Source: 66-474 sp964489055
Lineage (GTDB): Bacteria; Pseudomonadota; Gammaproteobacteria; Xanthomonadales; Rhodanobacteraceae
Length of the DNA stretch: 12,716 nt
Direction of reading: 5' to 3'
Assembly (NCBI GenBank): GCA_964489055.1
Contig: CAZAXF010000075.1
Span: 1 to 12,716 of the forward strand
The position numbers and the translations under genes were made by a program. The notes under the pieces are model-generated. The model saw only the letters and a program-made list of their open reading frames with translations. It was not told where the DNA came from and searched no databases. The number at the start of each line of letters is the position of its first letter. Positions within the stretch are counted from its first letter, which is position 1. Positions 1-7,097 of this stretch are shown piece by piece.

Positions 1-355
1 TCTCCGGCAGCACCGTGCCCACCACCGAGCAACCGGTGCGCAGCACGTCCATCGGGTGCGCCGCGGCCGGAATCCGCTCCAGCACGCGCTTGACCTGCGA
101 GGGCAGGCCGCGCATGCGCTGCAGCCGCGCCCGGTAGGCCTTCAATTCCGCCCAGCTCGGCAGGTAACCGTGGATCAGCAGGTGCGCGACTTCCTCGAAG
201 CTGGATTTGGTCGCCAGGTCATTGATGTCGTAGCCCCGGTAGTGCAGGTCGTTGCCGCTGCGCCCCACGGTGCACACGGCGGTGTTGCCGGCGGCGACGC
301 CGGAAAGCGCCACGGACTTCTTGGCCTTGGGCCGGGCTTGCGCGTTGTCACTCAT
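1..355 (-). CDS. prpC: 2-methylcitrate synthase, N-terminal part (cut by window edge)
   Basis: This is the first 118 residues of a citrate-synthase-family protein, read leftwards from the ATG at 355; the rest lies outside the window. It begins MSDNAQARPKAKKSVALSGV and continues with the typical 2-methylcitrate synthase N-terminal pattern: AGNTAVCTVG, then the LHYRGYDINDLA motif, then FEEVAHLLIHGYLP, and later HPMDVLRTG. The enzyme condenses propionyl-CoA with oxaloacetate to 2-methylcitrate in the cytoplasm. The start is supported by an AGGAG ribosome-binding site a few bases upstream. It is the third gene of a unit that begins with prpB, which converts a later intermediate of the same cycle. 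A 59-bp gap separates it from the small membrane-protein gene before it. The family is clear from the N-terminus; the choice of PrpC over plain citrate synthase rests on this sequence and on the prpB neighbour. Confidence 0.93.
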   Translation of the reverse strand, partial: MSDNAQARPKAKKSVALSGVAAGNTAVCTVGRSGNDLHYRGYDINDLATKSSFEEVAHLLIHGYLPSWAELKAYRARLQRMRGLPSQVKRVLERIPAAAHPMDVLRTGCSVVGTVLPE

Positions 356-414
356 GCTTCACTCCTAGGTTCATCCAGAATTTCCATGCCGGACGTACCC
401 GGCACGATGCAGTG

Positions 415-999
415 TCAATCGAGGAATTGCCGCGACGCCGGCAGCGCCGGGCAGCGATCGACCGGCCGGGTGCGCGATCTGCGCGTCGATCCGCGGTCGC
501 TGTTGAGCCAGCAATCCCCCAGCGTTGAGCAGTAGCAGATCTCGACATCGACGCGCCTGCGTGCCGCATCGAGGAACCGCTCGTACGCGTCGCGATCGGC
601 AAACGACACCGGCAGCATCCGCTCGCCGGGACTGATCACGGTGTCGTGGATCGTCGAGATGGTCACGCCCGCCGTGCCGAGGCCCATGGCACCGAGTACG
701 CCGTTCCAGTCACGCTGGGGTTTGCCGTCGACCCGGATCTCCACAGTGCGCACGATGGCCGGGCCGACACCCTTGTTGTGAACGCCAACCGCCTGCCCCG
801 ACGGGTAGGCACCAACCAGCAGGAACGGCCAGACTTCCGCACGCACCTGCTGGCGCTGAATGTGCGCGGTATAGCCCGAGACGACCAGGGCCAGCAGACC
901 GATCAATGCGGCAATGATGACACCCAACGCATCCCAGCGCGCGCGACGACCCGGCTTGCGGGGCGGCGTGGTCTCGGGAGGGTTCGGTGTTTCCGGCAT
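415..999 (-). CDS. Small single-pass membrane protein of unknown function inside the prp operon
   Basis: This 194-residue protein is one I cannot name. Visible parts are a short Pro/Thr-rich and then basic cytoplasmic N-terminus (residues 1-22), one strong hydrophobic helix (about 24-45), and a soluble domain of about 145 residues. The domain carries GVHNKGVGPAIV (about 72-83), an ISPGE turn (122-126), and a Cys-rich segment CYCSTLGDCW (155-164). The tail after residue 167 is Arg-rich and looks unstructured. The positive-inside rule puts the N-terminus in the cytoplasm and the Cys-containing domain in the periplasm. The start at 999 follows the prpB stop by only six bases, with a GGAG about 11 bases upstream inside the prpB end, so translation is probably coupled to prpB. 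Its position between prpB and prpC implies co-expression with propionate catabolism, but no catalytic motif links it to that pathway. Confidence 0.8.
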   Translation of the reverse strand: MPETPNPPETTPPRKPGRRARWDALGVIIAALIGLLALVVSGYTAHIQRQQVRAEVWPFLLVGAYPSGQAVGVHNKGVGPAIVRTVEIRVDGKPQRDWNGVLGAMGLGTAGVTISTIHDTVISPGERMLPVSFADRDAYERFLDAARRRVDVEICYCSTLGDCWLNSDRGSTRRSRTRPVDRCPALPASRQFLD

Positions 1000-1005
1000 G
1001 ACGGC

Positions 1006-1896
1006 TCAGCTCCGGTTGCCTCCGGCAAACAGCTCGTCGAGCTTGTCTTCGTACGCGTGATAACCGAGGAAGTCGTACAACTCCTCGCGCGTCTGCATCG
1101 CGGGGACCACGGACTTCTGGGTACCTTCACGACGCACGGTCTCGTAGAAATTCAATGCCGCCTTGTTCATCGCGCGGTAGGCGCCGCAGCAGTACAGCGC
1201 GATGTCGACGTTCGCGGAGCGCAATTCGTCGACGGTGAAGAAAGGCGTGGCACCGAACTCGGTCAGGTTGGCCAGGATCGGCACCTTCACCGCTTGCTTG
1301 AATTTTCGGTAGTCGTCCAGCGTCTTCATGGCCTCGGGAAAGATCATGTCGGCGCCGGCCTCGACGTAGGCGACGGCACGCTCGATCGCGGCGTCGATGC
1401 CCTCGACCGCGGCGGCATCGGTGCGCGCCATCAACACGAAATCCGGGTCGGCCCTTGCATCCACGGCGGCCTTGACGCGATCGACCATTTCATCCTTCGA
1501 GACCACTTCCTTGCCGGGGCGGTGGCCGCAACGCTTGAAGGCCACCTGGTCCTCCATGTGCACCGCGGCCACACCCACGCGCTCGAACGAACGGATCGTG
1601 CGCGCGATGTTGAACGCACCGCCCCAGCCGGTATCGATATCCACCAGCACGGGCAACTGGGTGGCCTCGACGATGCGGCGTGCGTCGGTCAGCACATCTT
1701 CCATCGTCGAGATGCCGAGGTCGGGCACGCCCAGTGAATTGGCGGCGACGCCGCCACCGGACAGGTACAGCGTCTTGTAGCCAACACGCCTGGCCATCAG
1801 GCCGGCATACGCGGTGATCGCTCCGACCACCTGGCACGGAAATTCGGCGGCCAGCGCGGCACGGAACCGCGCGCCCGCGGAGGAAAAATCGCTCAT
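1006..1896 (-). CDS. prpB: Methylisocitrate lyase
   Basis: This 296-residue enzyme of the isocitrate lyase/PEP mutase superfamily cleaves 2-methylisocitrate to pyruvate and succinate, the last step of the cytoplasmic methylcitrate cycle. The signature KRCGH is at residues 121-125, with Cys123 as the catalytic residue. The metal-binding segment DIDTGWGG is at 86-93, and the conserved LYLSGGGVAANSLG-type strand and loop is near 43-56. Length matches the family (about 290-300). The ATG at 1896 has a CGGAGG Shine-Dalgarno four bases away. It is the first gene of the minus-strand unit prpB - membrane protein - prpC. A TAAAAT box on the minus strand at 1918-1923 may be its -10. No PrpR-type regulator lies immediately upstream; the upstream DNA is a decayed gene. 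Confidence 0.96.
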   Translation of the reverse strand: MSDFSSAGARFRAALAAEFPCQVVGAITAYAGLMARRVGYKTLYLSGGGVAANSLGVPDLGISTMEDVLTDARRIVEATQLPVLVDIDTGWGGAFNIARTIRSFERVGVAAVHMEDQVAFKRCGHRPGKEVVSKDEMVDRVKAAVDARADPDFVLMARTDAAAVEGIDAAIERAVAYVEAGADMIFPEAMKTLDDYRKFKQAVKVPILANLTEFGATPFFTVDELRSANVDIALYCCGAYRAMNKAALNFYETVRREGTQKSVVPAMQTREELYDFLGYHAYEDKLDELFAGGNRS

Positions 1897-1917
1897 GCGG
1901 CCTCCGGGAAAAGCGTC

Positions 1918-1923
1918 ATTTTA
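1918..1923 (-). promoter_or_regulatory. Possible -10 box for prpB
   Basis: The minus strand reads TAAAAT here, 22 bases before the prpB start codon, in otherwise GC-rich DNA. This would give a leader of about 15 nt. I see no good -35 hexamer at 16-18 bases, so if it is a promoter it probably needs an activator. Low confidence. Confidence 0.3.
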
Positions 1924-2020
1924 GCCGATCCGACCGCCTGCGGCCCGCTGCCGCACGCGCCGCAACCACTCCCGGTCGCGCACGAGCAGGCCATGGCTGC
2001 CGCCGGCCGGAAGCCATCAT

Positions 2021-2365
2021 GAATGCAGTTGCCGCGAGCGTCTGCGTCGCGCCGGCAAAGACATGACGCCCACCCGGGATCACATCCATGCCCCTGTGGC
2101 CCAGGCCGAAGGGAATCACCGCCCGCACCTTGTTCGTGGCGAGGGCGACCAGATGCACCGCCGGCTTGTTCGCGCTGCTGACCAGCATCCGACTGCCGTC
2201 CGGACTGACCGCAACGTAGTGCGCACCCGGCAACCCATCACAGGTCCTGCCACTCGGCAGGCGGTAAACGCATTGCGCGGTGTCCGCGCTTCGGTGTTGA
2301 CCCTCATGCACGGAAACGATATGTTTGCCGTCCCCTTGGGGAGTAGCCGCCTTCGTTTCCAGAAG
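2021..2365 (-). pseudogene. Remnant of a YVTN-type beta-propeller protein
   Basis: Read on the minus strand, this stretch encodes recognisable seven-strand propeller (YVTN/NHL-like) repeats: GDGKHIVSVHEG, then HYVAVSPDGSRMLVSS, VHLVALATNKVRAVIPFGLG, and RGMDVIPGGRHVFAG. The spacing of SPDG and PGGRHVF is that of consecutive blades of about 42 residues, each ending in a TNKV-type turn. Only about two blades can be read. The frame stays open upstream (to beyond 4000) merely because it lies antisense to the antiporter gene, and there is no plausible start with a ribosome-binding site close by. Downstream the sequence decays to Arg/Ala-rich text and stops at 1916. In the family these are secreted or periplasmic repeat proteins. 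The rest of the gap (1897-2020 and 2366-2506) shows no gene that I can recognise. Confidence 0.6.
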
Positions 2366-2496
2366 GGGTCGCGTCAACACACTTGGCTTCGGCCATGGCG
2401 CGGCCAGCCGTAACGGGCCTGGCAAGACCATCGGTTTCGGTACCCGCCAGCGGGTCGGGCGCGGGTGTCGAAGCCTTTGGCTTGCGCCCGACTCCC

Positions 2497-2501
2497 AAGG
2501 A
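2497..2501 (+). promoter_or_regulatory. Ribosome-binding site that fixes the antiporter start
   Basis: AAGGA lies five bases before the GTG at 2507. No comparable Shine-Dalgarno precedes the in-frame GTG at 2465. The 14 residues that the longer start would add are not membrane-like, whereas the hydrophobic first helix begins right after 2507. Confidence 0.6.
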
Positions 2502-2506
2502 CCTGC

Positions 2507-3514
2507 GTGACATCCCTTGCCCTGACCATCGGCCTGCTGCTGGGTGCGGCGCTGGTCATTTATCTTGCCTGCGAGTACTTCGTCAACGGTGTCGAATGGG
2601 TCGGCCGCAAACTGGCGGTAAGCCAGCAGGCCACCGGTTCGATCCTGGCCGCTTTCGGCACCGCGTTGCCCGAAAGCGTGGTGACCTTCGTTGCGGTCGT
2701 ATTCGGCGCCAGCGCCGCGCAGAAGCAGATCGGTGTCGGCGCGGCCCTGGGTGGCCCCCTGGTGCTTGCCACCATCGCCTACGCCACAGTTGGCATCACC
2801 CTGCTGGTTTGCCGTCAGAAATTGCCGCGCATTGTGGCCATACGTGACGAGTTCCGCAGGTTGAGCCGCGACCAGGGCTGGTTCCTCGCCATTTTCGTCT
2901 GCAAGATCGCCCTGGGCGTGGTGGCTTTTGCCTGGAAACCCTGGCTGGGCTTCCTGTTCCTGCTTGCGTATGCCGCCTATTTCCGGAACGAGATGTCGGG
3001 CAAGGCCGGCCTCGACGAAGGCACACTCGAACCGCTGAAGCTGATGCCACGTCGCGCCGTGCCGCCGACGTGGGCGGCGATTGCACAAACGGTGGTGGCG
3101 CTGGTGGTGATTTTCGCGGCATCGCATTTTTTTGTCGGCCAGCTCGACGTGCTGGGGCCGCAGCTCGGCCTTCGCCCGCAGCTGGTCGCACTGCTCTTCA
3201 GCCCGATTGCCACCGAGTTGCCGGAAACGATGAACGCCATCATCTGGGTGCGCCAGGGCAAGCACCGCCTGGCACTCGCCAACATCAGCGGTGCCATGAT
3301 GATCCAGGCGACGGTCCCCACTGCGCTGGGCCTGTTTTTCACGCCATGGGTCTTTGATGAATCCCTGATCGCGGCGGCCGGGATTACGATGGCCGCCATC
3401 CTGGTGATGTTCACCGCCTTCCGCCGTGGCATCACATCGCGCAGGCTGCTCGCTTCCATGGCGCTGTTCTACGTGGTCTTCGCGGCGTGGGTGATCGTCC
3501 GGCGGCTCGCCTGA
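2507..3514 (+). CDS. Sodium/calcium exchanger family membrane antiporter
   Basis: This 335-residue inner-membrane protein belongs to the Ca2+/cation antiporter (CaCA) superfamily and probably exchanges Ca2+ for Na+ or H+. It shows two inverted alpha repeats, each carrying the acidic ion-binding motif: GTALPE at residues 51-56 (Glu56) and SPIATELPE at 232-240 (Glu237 and Glu240). The second is followed by the WVRQGKHRLALANISGAMM stretch typical of bacterial members. About ten hydrophobic helices are visible (starting near 5, 45, 80, 125, 145, 190, 225, 260, 290 and 315), with a cytoplasmic loop at about 103-125. I chose the GTG at 2507 because of its AAGGA site; an in-frame GTG at 2465 would add 14 residues. 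It stands alone, with decayed repeat-protein genes on both sides. The ion is inferred from the family; the sequence does not fix it. Confidence 0.88.
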   Translation: MTSLALTIGLLLGAALVIYLACEYFVNGVEWVGRKLAVSQQATGSILAAFGTALPESVVTFVAVVFGASAAQKQIGVGAALGGPLVLATIAYATVGITLLVCRQKLPRIVAIRDEFRRLSRDQGWFLAIFVCKIALGVVAFAWKPWLGFLFLLAYAAYFRNEMSGKAGLDEGTLEPLKLMPRRAVPPTWAAIAQTVVALVVIFAASHFFVGQLDVLGPQLGLRPQLVALLFSPIATELPETMNAIIWVRQGKHRLALANISGAMMIQATVPTALGLFFTPWVFDESLIAAAGITMAAILVMFTAFRRGITSRRLLASMALFYVVFAAWVIVRRLA

Positions 3515-3563
3515 TCGCAGGTGATCCTGCAACAGTTGAAGCGCAGCTACTGCAGGAGGTTCA

Positions 3564-4081
3564 TTCCGCCGCGTCGTGCTCGCCGTGCTTGCGATCATTG
3601 CCGGTTCCGGGTTGTGGGAACGCGACGGCACGCCGGTGATTCTCGCCAATCTCGGCGGCGCCGGCGACCCGCAGCTCGGAACCGGCACCCACGGCACCTC
3701 CATCAACAATCGCGGACAAGTGGTCGGCGTGCCCGTGCTCGCCGACAACACCACGCATCGCGGTTTCCTGTGGAGCCGGGCCGCCCGCAGATGCGTGCGC
3801 TGGAGTCCGTTCCCGACCATCCCCACAGCGCTGCGCTCGGCATCAACCACCTCGGCGACGCCGTCGGTGCTTGCGGCACTTCCGTTCGAGGATTCGCATG
3901 CCGTCATCTGGCCGAAGGAAGGCGCGGCCTCGACCTCAACGAGCTTTTCGCCGCACCCACGCCGCTCTACCTGATGACGGTGTTCGGCATCGACGATGCG
4001 GGCCGGATCGTCGGCTTCGCCTTCGACACGGAATCGGAGCAAGTGCACGCGTTCCTCGCCCCGCCGACGCGCAGACGTTGA
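3564..4081 (+). pseudogene. Frameshifted HAF-repeat (probable extracellular repeat) protein
   Basis: Pieces of HAF-type repeats are spread over two reading frames. The first frame gives a signal-like VVLAVLAIIAG, then HGTSINNRGQVVG and HRGFLWS (to about 3779). Then one base appears missing in a G/C run at about 3779-3782. The second frame gives MRALESVPDHPHSAALGINH and LGDAVGA (3791 to about 3870). The first frame returns for FEDSHAVIWPKEG (about 3886-3924), and the second takes over for LDLNELFAAPTPLYL and FGIDDAGRIVGF ... HAFLAPPTRRR, ending at the TGA at 4079-4081. At least three single-base indels are needed. An AGGAGG lies at 3554-3559, but the expected ATG after it is absent; ATT stands there. 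The hydrophobic start joins a mid-repeat LWERDG directly, suggesting an internal deletion as well. The parent was probably a secreted repeat protein. Sequencing error could explain some but hardly all of these defects. Confidence 0.72.
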
Positions 4082-4101
4082 CGGTCGAACTGCGGAAAAG
4101 C

Positions 4102-4127
4102 AAGAGGGCGGCATTTGCCGCCCTCTT
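4102..4127 (-). terminator. Rho-independent-type terminator after mdh
   Basis: A perfect 11-bp inverted repeat (AAGAGGGCGGC and its complement) surrounds a 4-base ATTT loop, 22 bases past the mdh stop codon. On the minus strand the hairpin is followed by GCTTTTCC, a short T-rich tail. It also sits 20 bases after the end of the HAF pseudogene on the plus strand, where the stem ends in TT and is followed by C, so the mdh direction is the better reading. It may act in both directions. Confidence 0.8.
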
Positions 4128-4148
4128 CCAGCTTCGAACCGGGCAGGC

Positions 4149-5129
4149 TCAGCCCAGCAGATGCTCAACCGCCGCGCGCTCCTCGCGCAGTTCGCTGTCG
4201 GTGGCGTCCATGCGGGCGCGTGAGAAGTCGTTGATCTCGAGGCCCTGCACGATCTCGTACTTGCCGTCCTTGCAGGTGACCGGGTGGCCGTAGATCACGC
4301 CCGGCTGGATGCCGTAGGAACCGTCGGCCGGAATGCCCATCGAGACCCAGTCGCCTTCGGCGGTGCCCAGCGCCCACGAGCGCATGTGGTCGATCGCGGC
4401 GTTGGCGGCCGATGCGGCCGACGATGCGCCGCGCGCCTTGATGATCGCGGCGCCGCGCTTTTGCACGGTGGGGATGAATTCGCTTTCGTACCAGGCCTGG
4501 TCGACCAGCGACAGCGCGGGCTTGCCGTTGATCGTGGCGTGGTGGATGTCCGGATACTGCGTGGACGAATGGTTGCCCCAGATGATCATCCTCGCCACGT
4601 CACTGTTGTGCTGACCGGTCTTGGCGGCAAGCTGCGCCTTGGAGCGGTTGTGGTCGAGCCGCACCATCGCGGTGAAGCATTTCGGATCGAGGTCGGGCGC
4701 ATTGGCCTGCGCGATCAGGGCGTTGGTGTTGGCCGGGTTGCCGACCACCAGCACCTTCACGTTGCGCCTGGCGTGCGCATTCAGCGCCTTGCCCTGCGGC
4801 CCGAAGATCTTGCCGTTGGCACCCAGCAGATCCTTGCGTTCCATGCCGGCGCCGCGCGGACGCGCGCCGACCAGCAGCGCGTAGTCGACGTCCTTGAAGG
4901 CGACGTTGGCGTCGTCGGTCGCGACCACGCCGGCCAGCAGCGGGAACGCGCAGTCGTCGAGTTCCATCACCACGCCCTTGAGGGCATCCAGCGCGGGGGT
5001 GATTTCCAGCAGGTGCAGGATCACCGGCTGGTCCTTGCCCAGCATGTCGCCGGCGGCGATGCGGAACAACAGGGCGTAACCGATCTGGCCGGCGGCGCCG
5101 GTGACTGCAACGCGAACGGGGGATTTCAT
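4149..5129 (-). CDS. mdh: Malate dehydrogenase (NAD-dependent, type 2)
   Basis: This 326-residue cytoplasmic enzyme of the TCA cycle interconverts malate and oxaloacetate. The Rossmann dinucleotide motif GAAGQIG is at residues 11-17. An acidic residue at the end of the second strand (Glu42, in LLEITP) suits NAD. The mobile substrate loop GARPRGAGMERKDLL covers 88-102. NPANTNAL is at 131-138, RLDHNRSK with the catalytic-pair Asp159 and substrate Arg162 is at 157-164, and the catalytic His187 is in WGNHSS. Length fits the type-2 (cytosolic-like) bacterial group. The start at 5129 has AAGGAG eight bases upstream; the open frame extends further left of it only through the palindromic repeat region. 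It may also draw on oxaloacetate shared with the methylcitrate synthase step encoded nearby. A clear hairpin terminator follows. Confidence 0.97.
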   Translation of the reverse strand: MKSPVRVAVTGAAGQIGYALLFRIAAGDMLGKDQPVILHLLEITPALDALKGVVMELDDCAFPLLAGVVATDDANVAFKDVDYALLVGARPRGAGMERKDLLGANGKIFGPQGKALNAHARRNVKVLVVGNPANTNALIAQANAPDLDPKCFTAMVRLDHNRSKAQLAAKTGQHNSDVARMIIWGNHSSTQYPDIHHATINGKPALSLVDQAWYESEFIPTVQKRGAAIIKARGASSAASAANAAIDHMRSWALGTAEGDWVSMGIPADGSYGIQPGVIYGHPVTCKDGKYEIVQGLEINDFSRARMDATDSELREERAAVEHLLG

Positions 5130-5187
5130 GTACACAACTCCTTCATGAGGCAACCAATTTTCCAACGCAGCGCAGAACGTCGCCGTT

Positions 5188-5300
5188 CCCTCCCCCTTCA
5201 AGGGCGAGGTCGGAAGGGGGATGGGCCGGATGCACGGATCCACATGGGAAACGCGCTACTTCAAACCATCCCCACCCGACCCTCCCCTTGAAGGGGAGGG
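5188..5300. repeat. Pair of inverted palindromic (REP-like) units
   Basis: Two related units of about 35-37 bp lie head to head at 5188-5224 and 5266-5300, separated by 41 bp. The right unit ends in a near-perfect palindrome, CCCTCCCCTT-G-AAGGGGAGGG (5280-5300), preceded by CCATCCCCACCCGAC. The left unit is its reverse complement with a few changes. This is the layout of a REP doublet: two hairpins in opposite orientation in an intergenic gap. It fills most of the 219-bp space between the aminotransferase stop and the mdh start. On RNA the right hairpin could also slow or stop transcription leaving the aminotransferase gene. Such elements usually occur in many copies per genome; the copy number cannot be seen here. 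Confidence 0.7.
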
Positions 5301-5348
5301 CGAAAGCGTTGCGCCAACCATCCACCCCACGGAGAGGGCTGAGAAGCG

Positions 5349-6584
5349 TCAGGCGCTTGCTGCGCTTTTCTGCCCGACGTTCGCATCGTCCAGTTCGGCG
5401 AAGAATTGCTGGATGCGTTCGAGGCCCTTGCGCAACTGCTCGGGCGCGCAGGTGTAGGAAATGCGCAAGCTGCGCGCCTCGCCGAACGCGGAACCGGGCA
5501 CCGTGGCGACGAATTTTTCGTCCAGCAGCGCCTTGCAGAAATCGACGTCGTTGCCGATCGGTTTGCCGTTGTGCGACTTGCCGAACGCCACGGAAATGTC
5601 CGGGAACGCGTAGAACGCGCCCTGCGGGCGCGGGCAGTGCACGCCGGGAATCGCTTCCAGCGCTGCGATCACCTCGTCGCGGCGATGGGAGAACTCTTCG
5701 CGCTTGGCGCTCGGTACGTCCTGGGAACCCGACAGCGCCGCCACCGCGGCCGCACTCACCACTTCCGGCAGGCAGGTGATGTGGTTGGAGTTCAGCGTCA
5801 CCAGCGCCTTGATGCCGTCTTCCGGCCCGGCCACGAAACCGCAGCGCCAGCCGGGCATGCCGTAGGTCTTGGACAGCGAATCCATGATGAAGGTGCGCGC
5901 GCGCAGCTCGGGCTTCACCTGCACGAAGTTGTGGTAGCCGATGCCGTCGAACACCAGCCGGTTGTAGATGTCATCGGTGATGATCCAGGTGTCCGGGTAC
6001 TTCACCAGCACCTCGGCCAGCGCCGCGATTTCATCGCGGTTGTAAACCATGCCCGTGGGGTTGGACGGGTTGTTGAACAGGAACACCTTTGGCTTCGACT
6101 GCAGCGCCTGGTCGAGCTGCGCCGGGGTCAGCTTGTAGTGCTGCTCGGGTGGGCAAGGCAGCGGTGTCACGCGCGCGCCGAGGATCTCGGCGATGTCGAC
6201 ATAAGACGTCCAGTAGGGCGTCGGAAACACGATCTCGTCGCCCTCGTCCAGCAGCGCCTCGGCCAGGTTGTAGAGCACCTGCTTGGCACCGATGCCCACG
6301 GTGACGTTGTTGCGCGAATAGCCATCCAGGCCGCTCTGTCTGAAATGCGCGACGATCGCATCCAGAAGCTCGGGCGCGCCGCGGTTGGTGCCATAGCTGC
6401 CGCTGTCACGCGCCGTCCAGTCGCGCACGGCCTGGTAGACGTGGTCGCCGGGCAGGAAGTTGGGGATGCCGATCGAGAAGTTCACCACGTCCCTGCCCTC
6501 GGCCTTGAGCTGCCGGGCCTTGTCGGCGATGAGCATGATCGCGCTGGGCTTGGCGCGGCCGGTTCGGGTGGCAAGTCTGGGCAT
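5349..6584 (-). CDS. Class I pyridoxal-phosphate aminotransferase (aspartate/alanine type)
   Basis: This 411-residue cytoplasmic enzyme has fold type I and moves an amino group between an amino acid and a 2-oxo acid. Visible hallmarks are SIGIPNF (37-43), YGTNRGAPEL (64-73), PTPYW (121-125), NNPSNPTG (171-178), the PLP-ring aspartate and tyrosine in TDDIYN (203-208), the Schiff-base Lys239 in SLSKTYGMPGWR, and the substrate-carboxylate Arg374 in LRISY. The pattern fits the AspC-like Ib subgroup, but the 2-oxo acid preference cannot be read, so I give no symbol. The start at 6584 is preceded by GAGGA six bases upstream; an in-frame ATG at 6656 exists but would translate through an AT-rich palindrome and a likely -10 box. 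It lies upstream of mdh on the same strand, with the palindromic pair between them, so the two may be separately transcribed. Confidence 0.93.
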   Translation of the reverse strand: MPRLATRTGRAKPSAIMLIADKARQLKAEGRDVVNFSIGIPNFLPGDHVYQAVRDWTARDSGSYGTNRGAPELLDAIVAHFRQSGLDGYSRNNVTVGIGAKQVLYNLAEALLDEGDEIVFPTPYWTSYVDIAEILGARVTPLPCPPEQHYKLTPAQLDQALQSKPKVFLFNNPSNPTGMVYNRDEIAALAEVLVKYPDTWIITDDIYNRLVFDGIGYHNFVQVKPELRARTFIMDSLSKTYGMPGWRCGFVAGPEDGIKALVTLNSNHITCLPEVVSAAAVAALSGSQDVPSAKREEFSHRRDEVIAALEAIPGVHCPRPQGAFYAFPDISVAFGKSHNGKPIGNDVDFCKALLDEKFVATVPGSAFGEARSLRISYTCAPEQLRKGLERIQQFFAELDDANVGQKSAASA

Positions 6585-6597
6585 GGTGGATTCCTCG

Positions 6598-6617
6598 AAA
6601 ATGCAGCCGTGCATTTT
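6598..6617 (-). promoter_or_regulatory. Inverted repeat overlapping a possible -10 box of the aminotransferase gene
   Basis: AAAATGCA (6598-6605) and TGCATTTT (6610-6617) form perfect 8-bp arms around GCCG, starting 14 bases upstream of the aminotransferase ATG. On the minus strand TAAAAT (6613-6618) overlaps the outer arm and could be the -10 box. I see no convincing -35. The repeat could be a repressor operator, or a hairpin close to the ribosome-binding site if transcription starts upstream of it. Confidence 0.4.
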
Positions 6618-6741
6618 ATCACAGTGCCGGGGCCGCGCCCCTGAATCATGATGCACACGGAGCTCCGGTGACCGTGCACAATGGAGCCGCCTGAACCAAC
6701 GATGGCGTTGTGTCTCCCCTCACTCGAAAAGGAGAAACTCC

Positions 6742-7026
6742 ATGCTGCACTGGCTCTGGATTTTCATCATCGGCCTGATCGTCGGCATCATCGCCAAGTG
6801 GATCATGCCCGGCAAGGATCCCGGCGGATTCATCGTCACCGCGGTCATCGGGATCGTCGGCTCGTTCATCGGTGGCTGGATCGCCAACGCGGTCTTCGGC
6901 ATCGGCGTCGGCGCCACCGCTGCAGGTGCGGGCGTCGGGGGCTTCTGGGGCCTGGTCTTCGGCGTGATCGGCGCGATCATCCTGCTGATCATCTACCGGA
7001 TGGTTGTCAAGCCAAAGCGCGCCTGA
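6742..7026 (+). CDS. GlsB/YeaQ/YmgE-family small membrane protein
   Basis: This 94-residue, very hydrophobic protein was formerly called transglycosylase-associated. It shows three membrane helices: about 3-20 (WLWIFIIGLIVGIIAKW), about 31-52 (FIVTAVIGIVGSFIGGWIAN), and about 66-88 (a Gly-rich helix ending ILLIIYRM). It has the family motif GxIAKWIMPGKDPGG after helix 1 and a basic C-terminus (KPKRA). Length is typical. Family members are often stress-induced, but their molecular function is not settled. The ATG at 6742 follows AAGGAG. The gene is divergent from the aminotransferase and convergent with the cyclophilin gene. Its TGA stop falls in the loop of a short GC hairpin (CGCGCC/GGCGCG, 7018-7032), which lacks a T-tract and is not a clear terminator. 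Confidence 0.93.
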   Translation: MLHWLWIFIIGLIVGIIAKWIMPGKDPGGFIVTAVIGIVGSFIGGWIANAVFGIGVGATAAGAGVGGFWGLVFGVIGAIILLIIYRMVVKPKRA

Positions 7027-7097
7027 GGCGCGAACGCCGGGAGTCTGGGCGGCAGGCGGGCCGTCGCGTTGCGCAACCCAACCTGCCAAGCTTTTCG

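Noticed and set aside
3517..3530. Terminator after the antiporter gene (GCAGG-TGAT-CCTGC)
   Set aside because: The stem is only five base pairs and no T-run follows, so it does not stand out from chance.
1916..4168. A single 750-codon minus-strand gene covering the antiporter region
   Set aside because: Only the last 100 or so codons resemble a protein (propeller blades). The rest is antisense to the antiporter and HAF remnants and has no motif of its own.
5406..6644. A 412-codon open frame on the plus strand opposite the aminotransferase
   Set aside because: No domain is visible and the composition is that of a reversed coding strand; the aminotransferase on the other strand has all catalytic residues.
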